A stretch of 64,000 bases of DNA from Achatina immaculata (lineage: Eukaryota; Mollusca; Gastropoda; Stylommatophora; Achatinidae), in assembly GCA_009760885.1 (NCBI GenBank), contig CM019692.1, forward strand, positions 56,224,964 through 56,288,963, in the 5' to 3' direction. The notes beneath the pieces were generated by a model that saw nothing but the letters and a program-made list of their open reading frames with translations, was not told the origin of the DNA and did not search any database. Below, piece after piece: positions 55,330 through 64,000 of this stretch (position 1 is its first letter; every line of letters starts with the position of its first letter). A program made the translations under genes and the position numbers.

Positions 55330-55638
55330 TGGTTGATTGAGTGGTTAGGCGCTCGGTTTACTAATCCGGTGGTACCAGGTTCAAGTCCAAGCACTGAGAT
55401 TTGTTCTGGTACCATCACACCAAAAAAAAAAAAAAATAGCCCCGGGGTCCACCCAGCCTCTTAAAAAAAATGGGTACCAGAGAAATCTGGGAAGGTAAAT
55501 GCGGCCAGGTGTGATACTGACCACATCAGACTTTCATGTGCCGATGGTCTTTGAAACAAAGCCTCGGGAAGAGGCCTAACAACGCATTCCCAATATGCCT
55601 TAATGACATGGAAAGGGGGGATTTTACCTTTTAACCTT
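55330..55638 (+). mobile_element. SINE-2, tRNA-Ser-like head, copy 1
   Basis: A box TTGAGTGGTTAGGCGCTCGG, TTTACTAATCCGG in the anticodon-arm position, an extra arm, and B box AGGTTCAAGTCC. Body: CACCCAGCCTCT, GGTACCAGAGAAATCTGGG, GGCCAGGTGTGATACTGACC, CTTTCATGTGCCGATGG, CAATATGCCTTAATGACATGG. The second copy is 57255-57540. The Ser assignment rests on the long variable arm and the CTAATC context, and is an inference. Confidence 0.8.
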
Positions 55639-55730
55639 TACTCTTACGGCCCTTGTCTTCTTTGAAATTTTATTTTCAGTAATCAAGGTGATTATGCTAG
55701 AATGACGTCACAGATATCCGGATATACAGC

Positions 55731-55840
55731 TGATCAAGACCCTCGCCCCAATTGTCCCTTGGTGCTGCCAGTAACGGGTTACGGGGATCGCTCTGGTCCC
55801 TGCAGCAATGAAGTCTCCCGTAAAGAACGGCACCTTTTCC
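55731..55840 (+). repeat. R1 GAA-tail repeat, copy 11, partial
   Basis: TGATCAAGACCCTCGCCCC, GTGCTGCCAGTAACGGG, GGGGATCGCTCTGGTCCC, GCAATGAAGTCTCCCGTAAAG: the middle of R1 only. Confidence 0.65.
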
Positions 55841-55998
55841 TATGTTTTTTCCCTTCACATGGAACCTTCGACCCGCCGCTGCTGACATACGAGGTTTGTG
55901 TGCTGTAACACCTTCATCATAAAGAACATTCTGTCGGCATTTTCAGGAAGCCAGAACAAGAACAAGATTGTAAACGATCAATGGCATATCTCCTCGAC
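55841..55998. other. Unassigned spacer
   Basis: No feature seen. Confidence 0.4.
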
Positions 55999-56168
55999 TA
56001 TTTTCTCGCCTTGAATAGACCGACTAGTTTCTCGCCTTGAATAGACCGACTAGTTTCTCGCCTTGAATAGACCGACTAGTTTCTCGCCATGAATAGACCG
56101 ACTACTTTCTCGCCTTGAATAGACTGACTAGTTACTTGAATAGACTGACTAGTTTCTCACCTTGAATA
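55999..56168 (+). repeat. 26-bp tandem repeat, six to seven units
   Basis: TTTCTCGCCTTGAATAGACCGACTAG in pieces; the sixth unit has a deletion. Confidence 0.92.
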
Positions 56169-56569
56169 GACAGTCTTATGATCTCATGAAGCATGCACAC
56201 ATTTTCTCCTGAACATAATATCCTAATATCCTAATGCTTACTTTGGCAGTTCCAGCAGGATGTTGCCTGATGGTTCATGTGTCCCAGAATTTGTACTGGT
56301 GTTTCTGGTGTTTCATGCACGCATGGTAGGTCACTTGATAGTCTATATCACCTGCTGTACATTACGTTCCCAGGACTGCATAAGAGACACAGGCATTGAG
56401 AATTAGTCAACAGTGTATCCAGAGAGCATTTCTTTTATCTGCCTACTACCTGTGTGTCTGTTTGTCTGCCTACCTGTGTGTCTTCCTGCCTATGTTTGTC
56501 TGTCTACCTATAGATAGTTGTATTGCCCGCCTGCTTAACTACGCATCAACCTCCGCGCCTACTTACTGA

Positions 56570-56632
56570 TCCATCCATCCATCCATCCATCCATCCATCC
56601 ATCCATCCATCCATCCATCCATCCATCCATCC
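56570..56632 (+). repeat. (CATC)n microsatellite
   Basis: About 15 CATC units. Confidence 0.97.
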
Positions 56633-57254
56633 ATTCGTCCATCGGCTTATTTACACGACGCCTGTCAGCCTCTCGACACCTATCTGAATGCTATCCTCCT
56701 TGTATATCCAGTCATAACAGTACAACTTTTGTAGAGTGTTAAAACTTAGATGAAACAGCTGTTTCGCGTTGTAAACACAAAACACACACAGACGAACTCA
56801 CACACTTGCCAGCTTCACCTATTGTGAAACATATAGCCATGATTTTCAAACAGAAATCAATGAGATTACTTTCTCGTGTCGCTGTGTGAGCTTTGAACAA
56901 ATGGATTATGCGTTCGAAATCATTTTTCTCTCGCCTACACGTGGACGTTTGTGAGTTGTAGAAGGTCAGCATGATCTTCATCGTTGCTTGATTCTATTTA
57001 TTTTCTATTTTATTATTATTATTATTTATTTTTTGAGTGTTTTTTTTAAAATTCGCCTTCAGTAACCAAGTAACCTTTGATTTTGAAAGTAAAAATAATT
57101 GTTCATTCTGCCCTCTGTTTTGTAATTCAGTTTTTACATTTTTGCACGATCAAGACGTTTTTAGACCGAAATCTTGTAGAAACTTGATGTGTGATTGCAT
57201 TGAGAAAAAGATTTGAGGAAGATAGAGGATGTGGGGAGATGAGAAAAGATCCCT
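56633..57254. other. Unassigned stretch
   Basis: No supported feature. Confidence 0.4.
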
Positions 57255-57543
57255 GCTTCCACGCCATTAAGGCATATTGGGGATATGGTGTTAGGCGATG
57301 TTTCCAAGACCATCGGCTCATGAAAGTGTGATGTGGTCAGTGTCATACCTGGCCCCATTTACCTTCTCGGATTTTTCTGATACTCATTTTTGTTTTTTTA
57401 GAGGCTGGGTGGACCTCGAGGCATTTTTTTCATACCAAGGTACCAAAAAACAAAAAAAATTCTCACTGCTTGGACTTGAACCTAATACCACCTGATTAGT
57501 AGATCGAGCGCCCACGACTCAGCCAATTAGGCCGCCTGGATGT
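57255..57543 (-). mobile_element. SINE-2, copy 2
   Basis: Minus strand: GGCGGCCTAATTGGCTGAGT, GGGCGCTCGATCTACTAATC, GGTTCAAGTCCAAG (B box), CACCCAGCCTC, GGCCAGGTATGACACTGACC, AATATGCCTTAATGGCGTGG. Aligns with 55330-55638 over its full length. Confidence 0.82.
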
Positions 57544-57571
57544 GGTGCGAGAGAGGGGGGGGGGAACAATG

Positions 57572-57575
57572 TAAA

Positions 57576-57622
<47 letters not shown>
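57572..57622 (+). repeat. (CT)n microsatellite
   Basis: About 23 CT units next to the LINE-C stub, the complement of the (GA)n tract at 9719-9766. Confidence 0.96.
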
Positions 57623-57625
<3 letters not shown>

Positions 57626-58385
57626 ACTAAAGTGTCCAAGGCACATTGGACTTTTGTAAGGGTTTTCCACAAACGCCTGACCCTCGCAATTTTCTCCGCT
57701 CCCGCCCAGGTGAGCCCTCTGTGGCCCAGCATCCTCTCTGCTGTCTTCTCCATGTCTCCTTTGATCTGCCTTTATCCCTGTTCCTCTGTAGCCCAGCATC
57801 CTCTCTGCTGTTCTTCTCCATGTCTCCTTTGATCTGTCTTTATCCCTGTTCCTCTGTGGCTCAGCATCCTTCTGTTGTTCTTCTCCATGTCTCCTTTGAT
57901 CTGTCTTTATCCCTGTTCCTCTGTGGCTCAGCATCCTTCTGTTGTTCTTCTCCATATCTCCTTTGATCTGTCTTTATCCCTGTTCCCCTGTGGCTCAGCA
58001 TCCTTCTGTTGTTCTTCTCCATATCTCCTTTGATCTGTCTTTATCCCTGTTCCCCTGTGGCTCAGCATCCTTCTGTTGTTCTTCTCCATATCTCCTTTGA
58101 TCTGCCTTTATCCCTGTTCCCCTGGTGGCGTCCATCTCAGTGCTAGTTCTGGTAATGAGTCGTCAGTCATCCGGAGCACATGTCCCAGCTATCACCAAAG
58201 TCTTTTCTCAATAATTGAAGTTAGAAGTTTCATCTGCATTTCTGTCAACAAGATGTTATTTCTTATGGTATTTGGCCAAAACATTCTTCTAATTCTTCGT
58301 AAACATTTAACCTGCAAGGAATTCACCTTGTTTTCTATAGTTTTGGTGATTTTCCAGCAATGCTTACTATTAGTTTTTTGTTTTT
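57623..58385 (-). mobile_element. LINE-C C-terminus containing an internal minisatellite
   Basis: Minus strand from 58385: HCWKITKTIENK, LQVKCLRRIRRMFWPNTIRN, LLTEMQMKLLTSIIEKRLW, a TGA, LGHVLRMTDDSLPELALRWT followed by PPG. Next comes GNRDKGRSKEIWRRTTE, which normally occurs once but is repeated here (57716-58125). The protein then resumes with GLTWAGAEKIARVRRLWKT and ends before the (GA)n tail. The expansion is therefore inside the ORF2 coding sequence. Confidence 0.82.
57716..58128 (-). repeat. 66-67-bp minisatellite derived from LINE-C coding DNA
   Basis: About six to seven units, starting near 57718, 57783, 57850, 57917, 57985, 58053 and 58119. Each contains CCTTTGATCTGTCTTTATCCC and CAGCATCCTTCTGTTGTTC. 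On the minus strand a unit encodes GNRDKGRSKETWRRTxERM or frame-shifted forms. Distal units are nearly identical while those nearest the (CT)n end differ more. Confidence 0.9.
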
Positions 58386-58837
58386 TTTAATTGTACAATG
58401 AGAAACAGACTCTTAGCGGCCGTTGACATAGCGTAATGCATGTCTGAGTGAGCACTGCGGGTCTCTCTCAGGGAACGTAGAATTATATACCAGAACATTT
58501 TGATTCTCTCCGACTGAGCAGGCGGTGCAGTGAAAGAAAGAGAAGCTTTTCAGCAAACTGATGCTGGACGACCTCCACATCAACCACCACTTACTTGCTT
58601 CAATACCGCCTTCTACATGCAGGTACTATTATAAGCACTGCAGAAAACTCCGATGGAAGGACATTTGGAAATGGTTAACTCAGGAACATTAGGATTAAAT
58701 GTTAAAAAGAAAAGGGTTATTGTTTTCATATAACAGGCCATCCATTTTGTTTCTCTTGGAATGATTATGCAGCAAAATCTCATTGTAACGGATTGGGCCG
58801 TTATAGCCAAAGTCAGCTATGTCCAGAATATATACTG
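58386..58837. other. Unassigned stretch
   Basis: No feature supported apart from a weak tRNA-like ACATAGCGTAATGCATGTC near 58428. Confidence 0.35.
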
Positions 58838-59131
58838 TATAGGAGTGGTAGGTGTCTGGGTGACGATGTGGTTAGTGCACTGGTCTCTTGTGGCGAAGGT
58901 CGGGGGTTCGAATCCAGCCGGAGGCACCCTAGTCACCCGGCTGTAGAAATGGGTGCCCGACTTCGTCTGGAGTTGGGGAAGGAAAGGCGGCTAGCCGTGA
59001 TACTGACCATATCACCTTCTAGTGTGCTGACAGGTCAAGGAAAATATGGGCACTAACACCATATCCCTATGTGCCTCTAAGGCATGACAGGGTTACCTTT
59101 ACTTTTTTTTTTTTAACTTTATAGGAGTGGT
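58838..59131 (+). mobile_element. SINE-1, full-length with 12-bp TSD
   Basis: TATAGGAGTGGT at 58838-58849 and 59120-59131 brackets the body. The head still shows a tRNA-like acceptor pairing (GGTGTCT with AGGCACC, one G-T pair), an A-box region GTGGTTAGTGCAC and B box GGGGGTTCGAATCCAGCC. The 3' end is GTGCCTCTAAGGCATGACAG, GGTTACCTTTAC and a T run. It is the best-preserved copy here. Confidence 0.93.
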
Positions 59132-59877
59132 GTCCGAACCTGCAGACCTGGGCCGTTATTACCAAAGCTCCGCTATAAATGGGGTCCATTATAACGGGAC
59201 TTTACTCTATCTACTATTAACATCATCATTACTCTACGGCATTATGGGAATTTTCGCTGTTACAAACCCTCTCCTTCCTTTCCCAGCTTTCATGGATGTT
59301 ACAATGAACAAAAAGAAAAAGAAAGACTTCAGTATCATTGTAAGGTAGAAAAGAGGGACGAGAGAGAAACGTTAACTCATTCAATCGCCAGGTAATTTCT
59401 ACGCTCTGTCAGAACAACTTTTGATGAGAAATTCTGGAAGATAGAAACTGGAAACTATATATATATATATATATATGGGTTGGGTTGGAAATGCGCTACT
59501 TTTCGTTTCAGTTAGGCTTTGTCTAAATATTGTTCTGAGCATTGATTGACGTAGATTTGAAAGATCTATCGACAGTGCCAGTGTTGTTTTGAAGTGAAAG
59601 GGTTAATGATTCCAAACGAGAAACTTTGCAGTTTTGCCAGAAACCGGCTGCAAAATTACTCCACATTTCACTTAACATTCTATATCCTCAAGATTTTGCA
59701 TGTTTACATAAAGTGTGTTCCCCATACAGGTAATCTGTAACCGTTCTTCGTGTTTTCAGATGATGCTGAGGAACGTTTGGATCTGAAATTATTTATATGT
59801 TAATTCTGTTTTTTTTTTAACCAACTTATCAATCGTATGAAATTATGAGGCTTTATCATCATCGTTATCATGATCAT
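59132..59877. other. Unassigned stretch
   Basis: (AT)n at 59457-59476. No supported gene. Confidence 0.4.
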
Positions 59878-61481
59878 CATGATCATCATCATCATCGCCT
59901 TTCACTCCAATGAGACCAAAGGCCACGAATAAATTCTCTCATCCCTTTTCTTGGAATTATTCTCTCCTTCCTTCCATGTGCATCCGTTGTCTCTGAGCAC
60001 TGTCATAATTTCTCTTCTCCAAGTAAGTCTAGGTCTTCCTCGTTTTCTATTTCCTTGAGGATTCCATGTTAATATCTGTCTTGCTATGTTAGTGTCAGGT
60101 TTCCTCAGAGTGTGGCCAATCCAGCTCCACTTTCTAGACATGATTTGTAGGTTCATAGGTTCTTGTACTGCTCTTTCCCAGACCTCCTCGTTCCTGATCT
60201 TGTCCTGCCATTTAATGTTTAAAATTCTCCTCAAGTAACAGATAGTGAATGTTTGTATCCTCTGTTGTATTGTCTTAGTCATAACCCAGTGACTCTGAAC
60301 CATATTGTAGGACAGTCTTTACGTTTGTATTGAAAATCCTAAGTTTGGTTCATGTTTTGATGTTCTTAGATGACTATATTTTGTTAAGTTGGATAAATGC
60401 TGTCCTGGCCTTGGTTATTTTAGCTTTAACATCCTTTTCCGTTCCCCCATATTTATGCACTATGCTAACTAAATATCTGAAATACTGTACTTCCTCAATT
60501 GGCACTCCCTCAATTACCATGAGGCTATTGCTTGCACTATTACTTTTCATTATCCTTGTGTGTTTTTTTGTTTTGTTTTTTGTCTGTTAATATATAGTCC
60601 TAGTTTAGGTGAATTCTTGCATAAAATCTGCAGTTTATCTTGCATTTGTGTCTGGCTGTGTGCCAGGAGTGCTTCATCATCTGCAAAATCAAGATCTTCC
60701 AATTGATTCTACAATGTCCATTGTATCCCATTTCTTTTCCTTTGTGTGGTAATTTTCATGATCCAGTCAATTGCTAAAAGAAATAGAAATGGTGATAGCA
60801 AACATCCCTGCCGCATGTCTGTTTCCACTTTAAAACTTTCTGCGAGAGTTTCTCCATGCACGATTCTACAAGTTGTTCCTTCATATACGGTCTTTAGAAG
60901 CTTTGTTATCTTGCCTGGGATACCATAGTGTTCCAGTAGTTTCCATAGCATTCTACGATCTAAACTATCAAATACCTTCTCATAATCAATGAATGTAACT
61001 AACAGTGAAGAATTCCACTCCATTGACTGTTCTACTATTACTCGCTTTGTAGCAATGTGGTCAGTACAGGATCTTCCTTGCTTGAAACCTGCTTGCTCTT
61101 CTCTTAGTTTACTGTCTATTGATGTTTTAATTCTATTTAGCAAAATCCTGCTGAAGACCATGCTGGTTATCGAGAGCAAGGGATGCCTTTATAGTTCTTA
61201 CATTCTAATAGATCTCCTAAAGGAGAAATTAGGGAGTCCTATGGGACCTTCTCTTCTTCTCAAATCCTGTTAAATAGTAAGAGTAGTATTTTTGGTGTTA
61301 TTTCTTTGTTCGCTAAAAGCATTTCTGCTACAATTCCATCTAGACCCGTTACCATATTTCTCTTCAACTCTGAGATAGCATGTTCAATTTCGGCCTTACT
61401 GGGTGGTTCTACATTGGTGTCTAGAGTACTCTCTGCTGCTGATATTTCCTCTGTTTCTGTTGGTGCTGACCTATTTAGGAT
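59878..61481 (-). mobile_element. LINE-C, nearly complete RT and C-terminus
   Basis: Minus strand from 61481: ILNRSAPTETEEIS, PPSKAEIEHAISELKRN, LDGIVAEMLLANKE (pre-RT), a break near 61200-61260, MVFSRILLNRIKTSIDSKLR, EEQAGFKQGRSCTDHIATKR, VTFIDYEKVFDSLDRRMLWK (catalytic Asp), DMRQGCLLSPFLFLLAIDWI, then in another frame LEDLDFADDEALLAHSQTQM (intact FADD). After that come LRRILNIKWQDKIRNEEVWE, WSWIGHTLRKPDTNIARQIL, NRKRGRPRLTW and SWPLVSLE stop. The tail is imperfect (TGA)n. Several frameshifts. Endonuclease absent. Confidence 0.9.
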
Positions 61482-61685
61482 TCCGCTTGAGATCATAGGC
61501 CATGGATTAAGGCTCTCATCCCTGTTCTTGGAATTATTCTCTACTTCCTTCCATGTGTATCCCTTGTCTCTGAGCACTGTCATAATTTCTCTTATCCAAG
61601 TAAGTCTAGGTCTTCCTCGTTGTCTATTTCCTTGAGGATTCCATGTCAGTGCCTGTCTCGCTATGTTGGTGTCGGGTTTCCTCAG
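61482..61685 (-). mobile_element. LINE-C C-terminal piece fused in frame to the next copy
   Basis: LRKPDTNIARQALTWNPQGN, RQRGRPRLTWIREIMTVLRD, NNSKNRDESLNPWPMISSG: a second copy of the segment at 59905-60108. It is joined at about 61481 without a gap to the pre-RT start (ILNRSAPT) of the downstream copy on the same strand, giving a 157-codon open frame (61260-61733). Confidence 0.85.
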
Positions 61686-61735
61686 TATAAGGCTGTATAT
61701 GATACTTTTAAAAAAGCTACTTACTGGAGACATGC

Positions 61736-62394
61736 CTTCCGCATTCTACTTTAGTATAACTAAAAGTCATATTTAATGTTACATTAGCTTATATTTCTAC
61801 CCAGATGTGTGCACGGACTTGTAAGGCCAATTTTTTAAATGCCATCACTCCCGCCCTTTCTTTTCAAACAGGCCTGGAAACATTAGAAGTTGTAAAAAAA
61901 CATGTAATATCCACTGCTATTTGAAGAAGCAGCTAGTAACGGTCCTCTGCGTGGAGCTTAGGAGAAAAAAAAAGAGGAATGTGCTGTGTAGCTTTCACTC
62001 ACCAAAGAAAATGTAACCGATCATAAATTTTTAATTAAAAAATAAAAATTATAAAGTTACGAAAAAATTACGAAAAAAATGTGCCATTTGTAGCTACTTG
62101 TTGACGTGGACACTGCTTTTGTAGGTAAATCATTTACTATCAGCTGTAGAGATATTCTGAAGTGTCAGGGTGGTGGAGTCGATAGCGACACCGCCTCGCG
62201 TGTTTGAAGACAGTCAGTCCCTTGCCTATTGCCGTCGGCCTCCAGTCCATAAAGATTTTCTCCGATGCTACGGAGTACAGGCACTTATGCTGAAATCACT
62301 GAAAGATAGGAGGGTTACTGTTTTAAATGAACTGCAATGATGATGACCGTGAAAGAATCGGTATAACGTGAAATATAAGGAGGAAAACTTGGCG
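61736..62394. other. Unassigned stretch
   Basis: A weak tRNA-like GTGGTGGAGTCGATAGCGAC near 62169 may be an eroded SINE head. Otherwise nothing. Confidence 0.35.
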
Positions 62395-62439
62395 TATTAT
62401 CATCTTTTGTCACAAGGACTATAAACTTTTCATTTATAT

Positions 62440-62655
62440 GACATTTCATGAGAAGAGGAAAATTGGAACACACTGTGGCAACTGGAAAAATTGAGGCAAT
62501 AAGTGATAGAGGAAGACAGAGAGAGAAGTTACTGGATGGGCTGTCAGTGTGACTAGGAAAAAAGTCACCGGCTGATTTCACAATCAGCTCAAAGACAGGG
62601 AATTGTGGAGAGAAATGATCGCCTACGCCACGTGGTATGGCACTTAATAATAATA
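62440..62655 (+). mobile_element. LINE-B C-terminal stub with (TAA)n tail
   Basis: Plus strand: HFMRRGKLEHTVATGKIEAI, SDRGRQREKLLDGLSV, stop, then in another frame KDRELWREMIAYATWYGT and stop followed by TAATAATAATAATC. Corresponds to the last 70 residues of the 46.95-48.53 kb ORF. Confidence 0.78.
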
Positions 62656-62900
62656 ATCATATCAACTTTTCCTCGAAGTCTATTTCAAACGCTACTTCGA
62701 CTTTCGACACATCGATTTAGCGCAGCTTTTTCATGCTTTGTAAGCTGATTATGTCTCTTCCAACAAGAAATAAAGTCGAAACATCTCGTCACAGTGAAGT
62801 GACCGGCATTATTCTGTCTTCCACAGGGAAAGTTCTGGCGTTGTTCCAGACACTGCGGGTGACGACACTAATCCTTATAGCTGGGAAAAACATGAACGGT

Positions 62901-63128
<228 letters not shown>

Positions 63129-63594
63129 ATAACCAGTGTGTCTCTCTGTTTATCAATTATCAACCTATTTTGTTGCATGTGTAGCAAAGTTATCTGTTGT
63201 ATGTGTTTTTGAAGGAGTTTCTATAAAGAAGATAGACTTGTCATTGGTGATTAATGGATAAGTTGGTAGGTGAACCAGCTTTCAAAATATGATGCACTGT
63301 GGAAATGTTAAATGCTTCAAGGAAATAACGTCTAGCATAGCGCTGACTGTAGGTGTTAAGTTAATGTATCTGTACTGATGGGCTCTGAACAGCACATAAA
63401 AAAATGTTAATTCCATCAAAACCTTCTGTAATGTTGCATTTCTTTAGAAAAGAAATATAAACGGACACTTCACTGAACTTTAGAAAAGGAACATGTGGCT
63501 TTTTTTTTTTTTAGCTGTTGTTCCGCACTTTTTGATATTACTAAATATTTGAATTCACTTCAATCATAAACTGTGGTTCGGGTGTAAGGATTGT
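63129..63594. other. Unassigned stretch
   Basis: No feature supported. Confidence 0.4.
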
Positions 63595-63660
63595 ACAATG
63601 CAGATTTCTTCTCTGAAATGGTTTTGGTGAATTTCCAGCATTCGCTTCCATATATGGGTA
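63595..63660 (-). mobile_element. Tiny LINE-C fragment
   Basis: Minus strand reads YGSECWKFTKTISEK, the counterpart of HCWKITKTIENK at 58.35 kb. Too short for confident placement. Confidence 0.45.
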
Positions 63661-63885
63661 TAAATTATTAAATTATGATTCGAAACAAAATAATATTAAA
63701 ATATTAAACACCGAACGAATGAACGAACTTTTGTTTCCAAAAAGGTGAAAACTTGGGCGCGCGAGCCAGTTTGACAATTTACAAGGGATTTTTAAAAAAT
63801 GGCTCTCTGTCGCGAACCTCTCACGTAAATGGTATCAATTAGTAAACGGTAACGTTTATACTTGTGCTTGTGCATGTACTTGTAC
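63661..63885. other. Unassigned spacer
   Basis: No feature seen. Confidence 0.4.
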
Positions 63886-64000
63886 GAAGTCCCTGTAACT
63901 GCGAGCTGGTGTTCTTTGCAGCCGATGCTGTAGAGGTGTTGAGGCATCGGCGTGGGAGCGAGTTATGGCAGCTACTTTTTCAGTCTCGGTGTACAGCTAC
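63886..64000 (-). repeat. R1 GAA-tail repeat, copy 12, cut by window end
   Basis: CCCTGTAACTGCGAGCTGGTG, TTCTTTGCAGCCGATGCTG, GAGGTGTTGAGGC, GGAGCGAGTTATGGCAGC, matching the tail half of R1. Confidence 0.85.

Noticed and set aside
58850..58930. Functional tRNA gene
   Set aside because: Acceptor pairing is partly retained, but the sequence continues into a SINE body with a TSD and the anticodon arm is not convincing.

Overview
The window looks like an animal intergenic or intronic region with no intact host gene, and most likely comes from a mollusc. It is AT-leaning and full of microsatellites, minisatellites and 5'-truncated non-LTR retrotransposons. The clade call is an inference: the LINE C-termini (GRPRRRWLQ, LRWTPPGNR..., SDHYPV... 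and an RNase H tail followed by (GAA)n) and the tRNA-headed SINEs resemble repeats I know from gastropod, bivalve and cephalopod assemblies. No operons or prokaryotic genes are present, and I found no host gene I can name.

Mobile elements. I use local names. LINE-A (tail ATGA/TGAC) has seven fragments at about 0.7, 3.2, 8.3, 14.4, 33.5-34.9, 36.6 and 51.5 kb. LINE-B (RTE-like, tail TGA/TAA) has the longest ORF in the window (46.95-48.53 kb, 527 codons, catalytic YADD changed to CADD) and two C-terminal stubs (25.9, 62.5 kb). LINE-C contributes stubs at about 9.6, 15.6, 18.3, 22.7, 23.3, 24.8 and 63.6 kb, a head-to-tail pair at 59.9-61.7 kb, and a copy at 57.6-58.4 kb whose basic C-terminal segment has expanded into a minisatellite. 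LINE-D (19.9-21.1 kb) keeps the end of the endonuclease and the start of the RT. LINE-E (41.1 and 45.2 kb) has a (GAA)n tail. A repeat I call R1 (about 330 bp, (GAA)n tail, at least 12 copies) is the most frequent single element. SINE-1 has three copies with target-site duplications of 11-12 bp. SINE-2 (tRNA-Ser-like head) has two copies. Two LINE 3' ends share one unrelated head sequence. A Penelope-like repeat (R2) carrying a degenerate hammerhead-like motif occurs three times. Two hAT-like elements and one MITE-like inverted repeat complete the set.

Tandem repeats. Large arrays lie at 5.8-6.2 (9 bp), 10.9 (15), 12.9, 13.3-13.7 (45), 16.2-16.9 (24), 19.2-19.6 (18), 23.5, 24.2, 26.4 (38), 30.4-31.2 (60), 38.8-39.4 (35), 40.3 (36), 45.7-46.0 (54), 56.0 (26) and 57.7-58.1 kb (66-67). 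Several units are multiples of three, which produces long but almost certainly non-biological reading frames.

Possible host sequence. Three places deserve a look: a 110-codon minus-strand ORF ending at 17917 that reads like a terminal exon, a short cysteine-spaced peptide at 53.25-53.36 kb resembling an EGF/EB module, and a CpG-rich unique block at 28.8-29.4 kb that could be a promoter or first exon. None is proven. I found no new coordinated multi-gene system; the notable content is repeat biology.
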